From: Proteles cristata cristata
Lineage: Eukaryota; Chordata; Mammalia; Carnivora; Hyaenidae
Assembly: GCA_017311185.1 (NCBI GenBank)
Contig: JAESUZ010003283.1
Span: 496,001-560,000, forward strand
Length of the DNA: 64,000 bases
Reading direction: 5' to 3'
Positions within the stretch are counted from its first letter, which is position 1. Each line of letters opens with the position of its first letter. This document shows, piece by piece, positions 47,230 to 57,342 of this stretch. The position numbers were made by a program, and so were the translations under genes. The notes below the pieces were generated by a model. The model ran no database searches. It was not told where the DNA came from and saw nothing but the letters and a program-made list of their open reading frames with translations.

Positions 47230-47870
47230 GGTAAGACTACCACAGGGAAAGGAGAGGGGAAAGTAGTTATAATTCTACTGTTTTAAATTTCCTACCTTCA
47301 ATATAGAGCATTAAAATGCTAATTCAAGGTGAAATGTGACAAGGATACATACTGTAATTCCTAGACTAACAACTAAAAATTAAAACTAAGAAGTATAGTT
47401 AAAAAGCCAATAGAGGAAATAAAACAAAATATTACAAATAACCATAACAAAGAAAGAACAACAACCAAAAAGAATGTATGAGATAAATAGAAAACAATAA
47501 GATGAACTCAGTCATCTCAATAATTACACTATGTATACAAGTCGTGAATAGGCCCATTAAAAAGTAGAAATTGTCAGACTAGATTTAAATGTAATAAATA
47601 AACAAGACCCTACTAATACTGTTTAATAAGAAACATACTTTAGCTGTAGACACAAATCAGTAATGCAAAAGGATGGATAGAAATAAAATATACAAATACT
47701 AATCATAAGAGGATTTTTATGCTCATGTTAATATTAGATCAAGTCATCTTCAAAACAGGAGTACTGGCAAAGATAAAGGGGTTCTGTAATAATCAAAATA
47801 AGGTTGATTTATCAAAAAATTATCTAAAAGACTTTGCACTCTGACCAAAAAAGGTCTAAATTAAAAATTA
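47230..47870 (+). mobile_element. L1 ORF2 endonuclease-region fragment, out of order
   Basis: Segments like aataattacactatgtatac, ggcccattaaaaagtagaaat, gtcagactagatttaaatg, caagaccctactaatactg and gcaaaaggatggatagaaat follow the N-terminal (endonuclease) part of ORF2. In one intact L1 this part precedes the RT part, so it must be a second insertion or a rearrangement. Confidence 0.65.
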
Positions 47871-47877
47871 GTAACAA

Positions 47878-47930
47878 ATATATATGTATATATATTTATA
47901 TATTTGTTATATAAATATATATATAACAAA
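47878..47930. repeat. AT-rich simple repeat with palindromic character
   Basis: tatatatgtatatatattta followed by tatatttgttatataaatat; self-complementary. Confidence 0.85.
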
Positions 47931-48148
47931 GTCTTAAATTTGGGAAGTCAGCAAAATATTAATAACCATGGGTAAAAGAAAAATTATCAAGTAAAATTAT
48001 ATAATATTTAATTTTATTCATTATGGTAAAATACACTTAATATAAAATTTACAATTTCAATTATTTTTAAGTGTATAAGTCAAGACAATTAGTTATATTT
48101 GCAATTTTCTTTGATGTACATAGGTTTTGAATCTTGATAAAATTTAGA

Positions 48149-48402
48149 TTACATATTTTATTTTATTTTTTAATGTTTTTAATGTTTATTCATTTTTAAG
48201 AGAGAGAGAGAGGGACAGAGTGCTAATGGGGGAGGAGCAGAGAGAGAGGGAGACACAGAATTCAAAGTGGGCTCCAGACTCTGAGCTGTCAGCACAGAGC
48301 CCAAGGCGGGGCCCCACCTCACAAACCATGAGATTATGACCTGAGCTGAAGTTGGATGTTTAACTGACTGAGCTATCCAGGTGCCCCATTATGTATTTTA
48401 TT
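48149..48402 (-). mobile_element. CAN-SINE in L1, 14-bp imperfect duplication
   Basis: Body 48163-48388, reverse oriented; ttacatattttatt on the left and ttatgtattttatt on the right (two mismatches). Felid-type with gctgtcagcacagagccc. Confidence 0.93.
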
Positions 48403-48585
48403 GTTTACTAACTGTGGTTTTGTAAAAACTCCCTTGGGCCAAAAGGTGAGGGGCTTGCAAATGAGGATACCAACCATTGTTTGATATCAAACTCTATTCG
48501 GATAAAAGGTTAGGGGTTAAGCAACCTAGCTCCTCCTGGCTGCAGCAAGCCCCTGAGATGTAAATCTTTAGTGAACATTGTCATT

Positions 48586-48820
48586 AGAATGGTCAAACAT
48601 GGGGGCGCCTGGGTGGCTCAGTCGGTTAAGCGTCTGACTTCAGCTCAGGTAATGATCTCACAATTTGTGGGTTCGAGCCCCACATCAGGCTCTGTGCTGA
48701 TGGCTCAGAGCCTGTTTCAGATTCTGTGTCTCCCTCTCTCTGCCCCTTCCCAACTCATTCTGTCTCTCAAAACTGAATAAATGCTAAAAGAAAAAAAAAA
48801 AAAAAGAACAGTCTAACATG
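48586..48820 (+). mobile_element. CAN-SINE inside the solo LTR
   Basis: Body 48602-48804 with A15 tail; flanked by agaatggtcaaacatg and agaacagtctaacatg (16 bp, three mismatches). It lies in U3 of the LTR, so it postdates the provirus. Head gggggcgcctgggtggctc, B box gggttcgagcccc. Confidence 0.95.
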
Positions 48821-48898
48821 TTCTCCAAGTGACTGTTAAGCAACCCCCACCTCTAACTGCAAAATTCCCACTTCTGTACCCTGGCTTCGCCCCCTCAC

Positions 48899-48906
48899 TA
48901 TATAAA
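48899..48906 (+). promoter_or_regulatory. TATA box of the solo LTR
   Basis: TATATAAA (48899-48906, counting the preceding ta) lies about 80 bases before AATAAA, the usual spacing of a retroviral U3 promoter and R poly(A) signal. Present-day activity is not inferable. Confidence 0.6.
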
Positions 48907-48981
48907 CCCTGAGCTATGGCTCAAAGGCGCACTCCTCCAAGGACTTTTCAGGTGCTTGGAGGGGCCGTCCAGTTGGACTAA

Positions 48982-48987
48982 AATAAA
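48982..48987 (+). terminator. Poly(A) signal of the solo LTR
   Basis: AATAAA followed within 60-80 bases by a GT/T-rich stretch (ccttttgtgttttgtgggc), typical of an LTR R/U5 region. Confidence 0.6.
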
Positions 48988-49911
48988 CCTGAATAACCAA
49001 CTCCTTTTGTGTTTTGTGGGCTTTGTCCTCAGTGATTCTCCTTTGGAAAAGGTGGCCCAGCAGTTTTGATGTCATATTTTAGAAACCATTGATAAATCCA
49101 AGGTCATAAAGTTTGTCCCTCATGTTCTCTTCTAGAAGTTTTATAGTTTTATCTCCTAAAGTGAGGTCATAATTCCATTTTGAACGAATATTTGTATATT
49201 GTATAAGGCTAGTGTCTAACTTAATTCTTTTGCATGTGCCTGTCTGGCTTTCCTAGCATCATTAGTCATCATTTCCCACTTGAATTGTGTTGCCTCCTTG
49301 TTGAAAAGCAATTGACCATGCAGATGAGGGCTTATTTCTTGGCTTCCAATTCTATTCCTTTATCAATACGTCTTGCCTTATGCCAGTACCACACTGTTTT
49401 GATTACTGTAGCTTGGTAGTAGGTGTAAAATTTGGAAGGGTGACTTTTTGTTTTGTTCAAGACTGTTTTGATTATCTCAGTTCCTTTGAATTTTTGTATG
49501 CAATTTAGGATAGGTGTTTCTATTTCTGAAAACAAATGACACTAGATTTTAATAAGGACTATGCTGAATCTGCAGATAACTTTGGGTAGTATTGTTATCT
49601 TGACAGTATTAAGTCTTCCAATACATGAACATGCTGTGTCTTTCCATGTCTTTCCTACAAAGTTTTGTAGTTTTTGGTGTACAAGTTTTATGTAACTTTG
49701 GTTAAATTTGTTTGTTTTTTTTTTATGCTACTGTAAGTGGCATTGCTTCTTAATTTCCTATTTGGATAGTTCATTACTATTATATAGAAATACAACTAAT
49801 TGTTTCTGTTAATCCTGTATCCCACAACTTTGCTGAGGTCTTTCGTTAGCTCTAATGCTTTGTTGTCTCGTCTGGTTGTTGTTGGTGGTGGTGGTGGTAT
49901 TGGTGTTATTA

Positions 49912-50160
49912 GTTTTGCAGCTTTTCTCTAAAATTTTTTTAACGTTTATTTTATTTTTGAGACAGAGAGAGACAGAGTATGAGTCGGGGAGGGTCAGAAA
50001 GAGGGGAAGACACAGAATCTGAAACAGGTTCCAGGCTCTGAGCTGTCAGCACAGAGCCTGATGCGGGGCTTGAACCCACAGACTGCGAGATCATGACCTG
50101 AGCCGAAGTCGGCTGCTTAACCGACTGAGCCACTCAGGCGCTCCTCGTTTTGCAGGTTTT
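49912..50160 (-). mobile_element. CAN-SINE in L1, 14-bp duplication
   Basis: Body about 49926-50146, reverse oriented; gttttgcagctttt (49912-49925) and gttttgcaggtttt (50147-50160). Felid-type; shares the gaccctcccc-type segment with the young group. A (GGT)n run lies just left at 49882-49900. Confidence 0.94.
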
Positions 50161-50236
50161 TAGAGAACTTTTTACATATATGATCGTGTTATCTGCAAAT
50201 AGAGATAGGTTTACTTCTTCCTTGTGATTTACACAG

Positions 50237-50805
50237 CTTTTTTTTTTTTTTTATGAGAATAAAAAAGTTCCTTCAGTCCGCAGAAGGTACTGCAGACACT
50301 GGAAAGTGCCTCCACCAAGAACAACAGGAAGGGGTGAGTCCTCATCCCCACAGCCGCCATTAATTTGGGTGGCTCCACACGTTCCTGCATCCTGCCCCTC
50401 AGTCCTAGCCTCCTGTCCTCCCCATCATCACTAAAGAAGGAAATGTCTTGCTCCAAGTTCTCAGATTCTTCCTCAGAGGAGCAGCTGTCATAGTCCAGCT
50501 CCCTGTCAAGCCCGTCCGGTTCCGCTCCTGCACCTCATCCTTATCATCTTCCCCCTCCCTTCCCCTCTTCTTCTCCAACCTCCGCTTCTTCCCATCTTCC
50601 TCCTCCCCTTCTCCTCCTCTTCCTCCATATTCCAGCAGCCCTGGGATTGATTGCTGTGTTCCTGCCTCATTTCCTTCTCTTGTCTATCCAGCCTCTAACA
50701 TAAGCAACCCCGAAGCCCTGGGTGGAATACTGGAGAACAGCCAGCAAGCCACTCCTGGGTCCATGGGAGCGGCTCCAGGTCTGGGATTTGCCTCGCTGGT
50801 GTTTC
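50237..50805 (-). pseudogene. Processed pseudogene, parent gene not recognised
   Basis: A block of about 0.57 kb interrupts the antisense L1: L1 sequence stops near 50236 and resumes near 50800 (gtttctttctcttacc). At its left edge is a T15 run, the complement of a poly(A) tail, so the inserted cDNA lies on the minus strand. It is GC-rich unlike its surroundings. The minus strand encodes a Glu/Lys/Arg-rich region, and a 75-codon frame (50229-50456) with an acidic DISFFSDDGED-type stretch. Another frame (50448-50819) is open for 123 codons on the plus strand. No canonical AATAAA precedes the tail. I could not assign the parent; it may be a nuclear-protein mRNA with acidic/basic tracts. Confidence 0.6.
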
Positions 50806-51344
50806 TTTCTCTTACCTAGGATCTCTGGCGAAAGCGTCCAGTATTATGTTGACTAGAACTGATGAGAATAACCTCGTCTTATTCCTGATCTTAGGGGAAA
50901 AGCTTTTAGTCTTTCACCACTGAATATGATGCTGGCTATGGGTTTTTTATATACGGCCTTTATCATTTATGAGTCGTTTTATCATGAAAGTGTTGATTCT
51001 TTCAAATGCCTTTTCTGCATGAGTTGGAATAATTATGGGGCCCTTCAATCTATTTTTGCATGTTGATCCATTCTTGCACTCCTGACATAATTCTCACTGG
51101 GTGATAGCGTATGATCCCTTGAATATGTTACTGAACTCAGTTTGCTAATATCTTATTGAGGACTTTTGCATATATATTCATAAGAGATATTGGCCAAGAT
51201 ATTAGTGTTCTTGTAATATTGTTGTCTGGTTTTGATAGCAGGGTAATGCTGGTATCACAGAATGAGGTAGGAGGCATTCCTTGCTCTTCAAAGTTTTTGA
51301 AGGTTTTTAGAAGAAATGGTGTTAAATTTGTTTTATTCTGAGTT

Positions 51345-51538
51345 ATATATTTTTTAAGTTTACTCATTTATTTTGAGAAAGAGCATGCACGCTCAAACAA
51401 GAGAAGGGAAAAGAGAGAGGGAAAGAGAGAATTCCAAGCAAGCTCCCTGTCAGTACAGAGCCAGACACAGGGCTCAAACTCCTGAACTGGGAGATCATGA
51501 CCTGAGCCAAAATCAACTGAGCCACTCAGGTGTACCTT
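51345..51538 (-). mobile_element. Older CAN-SINE in L1
   Basis: Reverse oriented: tail aagtttactcatttattttg, interior gtcagtacagagccagacac, head gagccactcaggtgtacc. L1 sequence continues on both sides. Shortened in the A/B-box region. Confidence 0.9.
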
Positions 51539-52190
51539 GTTTTTAAATGTTTGATAGAATTTGCCCATGAGGCCATTTAGCTCCAAGCCGTTATTGTTAT
51601 ATTTATTGGATGTTTTTGATTACTGATTCAGAATCCTTACATGTTATCATTCTACTCAGATCTTCTCTCTTTTTGAGTCATTTTGATAATTTGTATCTTT
51701 CTAGAAATGTTTCCATTTTATCCAGGTCACCTAATATACTGGCATGCAATTGTTCATAATATTCTCTTATAACTCTTTTTATTTCAGTGGAGTTGGTAGT
51801 AATGTCTTTTTCATTTATGATTTTAGTAACTTGAATCTTGGTTCTTTTTGTCTTAGTCAGTATAGCTCAAGTTTGGCAATGCTGTTGATCTTTTCCAAGA
51901 TTTAACTTTTAGTTGGTTTCCTATATTGTTTTTTGTATTCTCTTTCATTGTTTTCTACTCGAATCTTCATTTGTTTCTTCTGCTAGTTTTGGGTTTAGCT
52001 TACCCTGACTTTCCTACCTCCTTTAAGTGCAGAGTTTTGTTATTGATTTGGTATTTTTCTTATATAATGTGCATGTTATATTTATAAATTCCTCTTGTAA
52101 AAGCCCCGCTTTCACTGCTGTGTTTCTGTTTTCATTTGTCTCGGGTATTTTCTAATTTCCCCTGTGATTTTTGTGTCCCATAGATCCACC

Positions 52191-52319
52191 AACTCTGTTT
52201 GTTTTCATTTTTCTTTATTTTTTTCTTTCTTTCTCCTCATCAAACTAGACAAATTCAATTGCCTTATCTTCATACTCACTTATTCTTCCTTCTGCCTACT
52301 CAAATATTTTATTCAATAC
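52191..52319. other. Unassigned pyrimidine-rich spacer
   Basis: T/C-rich between the antisense L1 and the next L1M. May still be L1. Confidence 0.4.
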
Positions 52320-52805
52320 ACATATATTTTGGGCAGCATTATTCATTACAGCCAAAGGGTAAAAGCAACCAAACCATCAATGGATTGATGTATAAATTGT
52401 AAGTAATATATATGTAAAATAGAATATTATTCAGCCACAAAAAGGAATGAGATTTGATGATGCTACCACTTGGATGACCATGAAAACATCATGCTAAGTG
52501 AAACAAGCCAAACACAAAGGTCACCTTTTATATGAATCCATTTTCATGACATAATCCAGAATAGGCAAATCTGTGGAGACACAAAGCAGATTAGTGGTTA
52601 CCATGAAATGGAAAAAGTTGGAAATGGAGAGGGATTATTTAATGGATACAGAAGTTTTTTCTTAAGTGATGAAAAAGTTTTGAAAATAGAGAAAGGTGAT
52701 GGGTGCTCAACATTGTTAATGCACTAGATGCAACTGAACCATACACTTTAAAATGGCTAACTGTATATTATGTGACTTTCACCTCAATAAAAAAGAAAAA
52801 GGTCT
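52320..52805 (+). mobile_element. Old L1 (L1M-type) 3' end
   Basis: gcattattcattacagcc, atagaatattattcagcc, catcatgctaagtgaaac, gattagtggttaccatg, atacactttaaaatggctaa, ctcaataaaaaagaaaaag: ORF2 end and 3' UTR in order, with A-rich tail. Confidence 0.85.
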
Positions 52806-52859
52806 GAAACATGCTATTGGAATTTAAGAAACAAATGTGAAAACTTGAACACCAAAATG

Positions 52860-53010
52860 ACAGCCTACGTGTTCTTTTCAGGTATACATAACACATTTTT
52901 AAAGTGATTTATATTATTAAAACTGACAATATGTTGGACCATAAAAGAAGCCCACAGTGGAATTAAACTATCAATCAATAAGAAATGGACAAAAATAGAG
53001 GCTTCAAAAT
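52860..53010 (+). mobile_element. Separate L1 ORF2 fragment
   Basis: aacatatgttggaccataaa-like segment (52931), then ccacagtggaattaaact and caatcaataagaaatgg follow ORF2 sequence. It lies downstream of an L1 tail, so it belongs to a different insertion. Confidence 0.65.
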
Positions 53011-53129
53011 TAATCTATTTATTTCTAAATACTGAAGTGAACTTCTAAGTAAAATTTTATTTTATGTAGGTGTCTCATATAAGATACACACTTGCATATA
53101 GTAAATTCATCTTAGAAATGCTGAGTAAC

Positions 53130-53225
53130 TGATACCCCAAATCACATAAATATCAAGTGGTAGAGTCAGAATTCAGCCTCAGGTCTGTGGTTCTTAATCA
53201 GTACATTACTGACTTTACAGACATG
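53130..53225 (-). repeat. MIR fragment (antisense)
   Basis: aatcacataaatatcaagtgg, split here, then tagagtcagaattcagcc and ctcaggtctgtggttc resemble reversed MIR. Confidence 0.6.
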
Positions 53226-54110
53226 GATAAATCCAGTTGTTTGGAGGAAGACTCCAATAAAAGCACAGTGATGTTTGTAATCTCCACATGAGCCTGTTAG
53301 TTTAAGTTGGTTTTAGTACCATGGTCATAGCCCTTAATAGAAGCCAACTGTGTGGTGTCTGTTATTGTTGTAAGAGCAATCAGGTTAAACTATGGGTGTG
53401 GATTAGCATAAATTACAAAACTGTCACCAAAAATAATCCACTGTGAAAGGCATCCCTTATTTTGTAGGCCATGTACAAAAAGCAAATTACAAACTGGAAG
53501 TTCCACAGTGTAGAGAAGAAATCTGTTGAAAGTAGAAGTTTAGGGAATCAAGGGTATCATAACCGAGCATATAAGCCGGAAGTTTCATTCAGAGGAGAGG
53601 CTTTAATAGTTCTGTATGGGGAAATTGTGCCCAGTGCTGGAAACCTTTGAGGAAGAGTGTCTGGAAATGAAGTAAACCCAATAAACTAATTTACTTAGAC
53701 ATTTAAAAAAACTATTTCCTAATGTTACTACTAATTGATAATTTTGTAATAAAGTCACCGAGGTATTTAGGAAGAATTTCATAGATTTAACTCTGAAACA
53801 GAAAATAATAAAAGCTAGGTCCATCGGTGTGCTCCACTAAGCTTCCTGCTTCAACCTTGACACTGGCAGCTCTAAAGTCTCTATCTTGTTCCAACATAAA
53901 GACGCATTTCTGACCACTCAATATGTGTCTCACTGCAAACCAACAAAACATGTATATCAGTAAAGGTTCACGTTTTCTACACATATCCCATTGACACCCC
54001 TTTATATTGCTGAAAGCATTGTAATCTAAAGTCTCCTTTAATCTGAAAATGCCACGCATAGCCTGGAAGTTGAATCCATTTGTTCCCTGTAATTCCAAGT
54101 GTTGATAAAA
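53226..54110. other. Unassigned DNA
   Basis: No gene recognised. A 110-codon minus-strand frame at 53787-54119 shows no known motif. Confidence 0.5.
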
Positions 54111-54114
54111 TCCT

Positions 54115-54835
54115 GTCAATGTATTTTTTTTTTCTTTTCCACATGCCTTCCTCAGTTTAACTATCTCCTTAGAATCGTCATGATTTTTTACCTGGTCTGT
54201 TCCTATAGCTTCCTAACTGATATACTTTCATTAATCTCTTATAATTGTCTCCAAATGGATTCCAAAGTTATCTTTCTTAAAAAAAAATATGATCTTGTTA
54301 CTCAGCCATTCCAATTCCTATTAACTCCGCATCAGTTAGGATTAAATTCAAGACCAGCTAAAAGATCTTCTTCCATCTAGTTATAGCTTCGCCTTCAGCT
54401 TCTCTTCTGGGAAGTCGTTTCCAGGTTCTCCATGCTGCCTTCACACTGGACTTTTTACCATTTCCCAAATTCTCCAAAACACTTCTTTCTGCCCAGGACT
54501 TTTACACATTTACATATCCTATTTCCTCTGAGTGTATCCTACCCTGTATATCTGCTTCGTGAATTTGCCCTCATATTTTAAGATAAGTTCATCTCTTTGA
54601 GAAATCTTTGCTGGAATCTCCTGGGAGAGTTTTGGCATTTCCATTCCTGTATTTCCTCAGCATGTTCTTCATTTCTTATCATAATATTTATGGCATATTA
54701 CAATAATCTATGTGTTTGTCTCTTCTACATAATAACTCTCTGCCTTGGGGATACTTTTATTTACCTTTATATTCCAATGTAATTGATAATATAATAGACA
54801 CTCAATAAATGCTATTTGATTTAAAAAATGGATAC
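54115..54835 (+). repeat. L2 LINE 3' region, about 0.7 kb
   Basis: ccttcctcagtttaactatc, ttcctaactgatatac, aaatatgatcttgttactc, ggattaaattcaagacc, ttcacactggactttttacc, gacacaataaatgc-type end at 54797. Successive L2 segments through to the terminus. Confidence 0.7.
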
Positions 54836-55007
54836 ATTGAATTTGTTCCTCAGAAACTCATACTCAAACTGAGGAATGTTATCTAATATTAATATCCACA
54901 TAGTTTCAGATGGCATTGAATTTTTCTTTATGTTAAAATTGCAAGATGACAATACAATCAGAATTAAGGATTGTAAAGCTCTAATTAAACAAAAGTAGGA
55001 ATAATGA
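54836..55007. other. Unassigned spacer
   Basis: Nothing recognised. Confidence 0.5.
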
Positions 55008-55035
55008 ACAAGAAAGAAAGAAAAAAAGAATGAAA

Positions 55036-55099
<64 letters not shown>

Positions 55100-55110
55100 A
55101 AAAGAAAAGA
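55008..55110. repeat. (GAAA)n tetranucleotide microsatellite
   Basis: About 100 bases of gaaa/agaa repeats, pure from about 55038 to 55100 (roughly fifteen units), with variant units at both ends. Such GAAA arrays are often highly polymorphic in carnivores. Confidence 0.96.
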
Positions 55111-55579
55111 TTCTCTCAATATATAAGAGTAATGAATGAAAAGAAAGCAGGGGACTGGGGCAAGCAATAGTTGAGCAATATTTTTTAACTCATGGAAGAT
55201 AACAATGTAGTTACCATGGACTTAGTCATAAAGCTCTGAAATATTTAAGAGTTTGAGACTTGGATAAGAAAACTTATAATGATTTCATCTAGCAGTTAAG
55301 CTAATGGAACCATCTAACCATCAGCCTTAGATCAGACTAAAAACTCATTTCAGTATTGTTTGAGTAAAGTCACACATTACAAAATCAACACAGAGATCTT
55401 GGCAACATGTTTTTATATTTATGAGTTGTCATCTTATTAGTACTCTACTTATGCCAGAATCAAAGCAAAATCCCCCAATTTTATGTCAGAAAAGTATACT
55501 GCTCTGCTCCAGTATGGCATTTCTCATTGATTATACTGCCTCTAATGTCTTCTTTCACTATCATATACACAATTCATTT
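55111..55579. other. Unassigned DNA
   Basis: No recognised element. Confidence 0.5.
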
Positions 55580-55800
55580 CCACAGGAAGAAATCTCTTGT
55601 TTTGTCAGTACTCTACCTCAAAATCTTTCCGTGGTTGCCCCAAAACCTATTAAAAACAGGTTTAAAAATAGCTTTTTGCAGAGCTTCTCAATGTCATCTT
55701 CTACCACTTTCTTGCTTCACTCAAACTAAACAAAGGTACCTTAGAGTCCAGGAGCATTTCTCATGCTTTCTAATCTCATACTCCCTGTTTTTCTCCTTTT
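55580..55800 (+). repeat. Probable L2 LINE fragment
   Basis: aatctttccgtggttgcccc, cttctaccactttcttgc, ggagcatttctcatgc resemble the L2 3' region. Two overlapping open frames (102 and 146 codons, 55421-55967) cross it and are not supported as genes. Confidence 0.45.
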
Positions 55801-55894
55801 CTCTAGCACTAGGTTCAGATTTTCACTCTTTCATCACCACTATCGTATCAAATATAAGGTTTTTTATTACCTTCCAAAGTATAAAGTTTTTGTT

Positions 55895-56040
55895 CGGATT
55901 TCAGACAGATGCAGGTGTATATCCTAACTTTGCCACTGGAAAGAAGGTAAAATCACAAATTCTCTAGATGTTAGATTCTTTTCTTCTGTAAAACAGGTAA
56001 ATAACAATGCTTAATTGTACCCTTGGACAAGCTTACCTCA
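55895..56040 (+). repeat. MIR fragment
   Basis: atcctaactttgccactgg, aaattctctagatgttag, cttctgtaaaacaggtaaat: MIR 5' to core order. Confidence 0.55.
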
Positions 56041-56454
56041 CTAGGTCATGATACTCTTTGCCCATGTGTCAAATAGCAAAACTTCTTTCATCTGTGAACA
56101 CATGGAATTGGTAATCTATGCCTACGATTGGCTTAGAACATTCTATTTCCACAAGTAAATTGTAATTTATACAAAGTAAAGAAAAAAGAACATTTGTAAT
56201 GTTTTTAATATTATACATTACACAAAATTATGAAAAAATTTATAAACTTGACACCTGGAGGTAGTGGTTAGCAGTGTCTGGCACACAATACTAGAATAAC
56301 AGGTGGTGGTTATGATTATAGTTGGTACTGTTATTTACACAGTTACTCCTATTGTTATTATTATTACTTGGTGTGCTTATTTTCTCTTTTAACTTATCAC
56401 AGAATTTTTTGCCTAATTATATATATTTTCTCAATTATTTTATACATGTGTGAG
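56041..56454. other. Unassigned AT-rich DNA
   Basis: Nothing recognised. Confidence 0.5.
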
Positions 56455-56574
56455 CCTTGCTGTTTAATTTGTAACTTGCTTGACATTAGGGAGACTGTGT
56501 CTTAACCACTCTGTCTTTTAAACATCTTTCTCACTTCCTCACACACAAGAATTCAATAAATATGTGTTGAATTA
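56455..56574 (+). repeat. L2 LINE 3' terminus
   Basis: gacattagggagactgtgtc, accactctgtcttttaaac, gaattcaataaatatgtgttg. Confidence 0.65.
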
Positions 56575-56820
56575 AATAATGTAATCGGGGCGCCTGGGTG
56601 GCTTAGTCGGTTAAGCGTCCGACTTTCGCTTAGGTCATGATCTCGCGGTTCGTGGGTTCGAGCCCAGCGTCGGGCTCTGTGCTGAGTGCCAGCTCAGAGC
56701 CTGGAGCCTGTTTCAGTCTGTGACTCCCTCTCTCTCTGACCCTCCCCTGCTCACGCTGTCTCTATCTAGAAATAAATAAAAATATAAAAAAAATAAAAAG
56801 TAAATAAAAAAATAATGTAA
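56575..56820 (+). mobile_element. Young-subfamily CAN-SINE with 10-bp duplication
   Basis: Body 56585-56810 between aataatgtaa copies (56575-56584, 56811-56820). Recent-subfamily bases present (gactttcgcttaggtcatg, gtgccagctcagagc, ctctgaccctcccctgctc). Two private changes: 'cccagcgtcgg' and 'gctgagtgcc'. It landed in the L2 tail. Confidence 0.96.
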
Positions 56821-57074
56821 AATATGATATATAATTAAAGTAGGATATTAGAGAAACTGTAACTGCTTTTGTAGTAAACATCATAGTAAGAAACATGAGT
56901 AACTGCAAAAACTCTTGGTTTTCTTCATATTTTGTTACACAGGATCCTGTGCAATAATGATGCTAACATCATTTTCTTTCTTTGTCTACTAGAGTGGACT
57001 TAAGTTGATCAAATTACTCAAGGTTAAAATAGCAAAGCCTAAACCTCATTTATTTTGCCGATTCATCTTCCTGA
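56821..57074. other. Unassigned spacer
   Basis: Nothing recognised. Confidence 0.5.
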
Positions 57075-57325
57075 TTTGTCTCTTCTTTATAGTCAGAGGG
57101 TCTGTGCTCAAGTCACCTCCTCTGAGAGGTCTTCTGCAGTCACCTGTGGACCACAGCATTTTAATATCACTTCACCACTTATGATATTATAGATTTATCT
57201 GTTTACTTTCTGTCTCTTACCCTTAGAATATAGCTCCATGGGACAGACTTGGTTTTGTTTGTCTCTGTATCCCTTGCATTTAGAGGAATGCCTGGATTGT
57301 GATAGACATTTAAAAAGTATCATTT
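57075..57325 (+). repeat. L2 LINE 3' end
   Basis: gctcaagtcacctcctctg, gaggtcttctgcagtcacc, cttagaatatagctccatgg, gtctctgtatcccttgc, gaatgcctggattgtgatag. Confidence 0.8.
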
Positions 57326-57342
57326 TAAAAATTATAAATTAG

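Larger units (their letters stand above)
48417..49066 (+). mobile_element. Solo LTR of a class I (gammaretrovirus-like) ERV
   Basis: Sequence 48421-49062 begins TGTAA and ends CA, flanked by perfect 4-bp gttt copies (48417-48420, 49063-49066). Deleting it plus one gttt restores the L1 sequence (tgtggttttgatgtcat), so the boundaries are well supported. Inside lie TATATAAA at 48899 and AATAAA at 48982, in plus-strand order U3-R-U5. Net LTR length is about 0.44 kb without the inner SINE. No internal viral genes remain, as after LTR-LTR recombination. The 4-bp duplication fits gammaretroviral integration; the exact family is unknown to me. Confidence 0.9.
47990..52190 (-). mobile_element. Large L1 ORF2/3' fragment (antisense), host of many insertions
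   Basis: The plus strand reads as antisense L1 in one order: ctttgatgtacataggttttg (48110), ttttgatgtcatattttag (49065), ttttgcatgtgcctgtctgg (49229), caccacactgttttgattac-type stretch (49388), tctgcaaatagagatagg (50191), cagtattatgttgactag (50840), ttgctaatatcttattgag (51142), ggtcacctaatatactgg (51725), tttcatttgtctcgggta (52131). Removing two SINEs, an LTR, a pseudogene and another SINE restores collinearity. Coding frames are broken: surviving pieces of 76 codons (51137-51367) and 67 codons (49332-49535) match the RT and C-terminal parts of ORF2. Confidence 0.88.

Noticed and set aside
48413..48424. Alternative LTR start at tgtggtttt
   Set aside because: It gives no matching target-site duplication, whereas TGTAAAA at 48421 gives gttt on both sides and restores the L1 sequence.
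48571..48780. Repeated small proteins of the form MAQSVKRPTSAQVMIS... at many loci (7412, 14288, 40309, 48571, 49951, 59030)
   Set aside because: They are one reading frame of the SINE head and interior, not a gene family.
50448..50819. 123-codon plus-strand Ser/Pro-rich frame
   Set aside because: It is the antisense of the processed-pseudogene block; Ser/Pro richness comes from the complement of Glu/Lys/Arg codons.
51137..51367. 76-codon frame resembling reverse transcriptase on the minus strand
   Set aside because: It is a relic of L1 ORF2 inside a broken, multiply interrupted L1, so not a retron or other RT system.
53787..54119. 110-codon minus-strand frame
   Set aside because: No motif, no supporting signals, and near the length expected by chance in this amount of sequence.
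55421..55967. Overlapping 102- and 146-codon frames
   Set aside because: They overlap L2- and MIR-like sequence in two frames, and neither has a recognisable domain.
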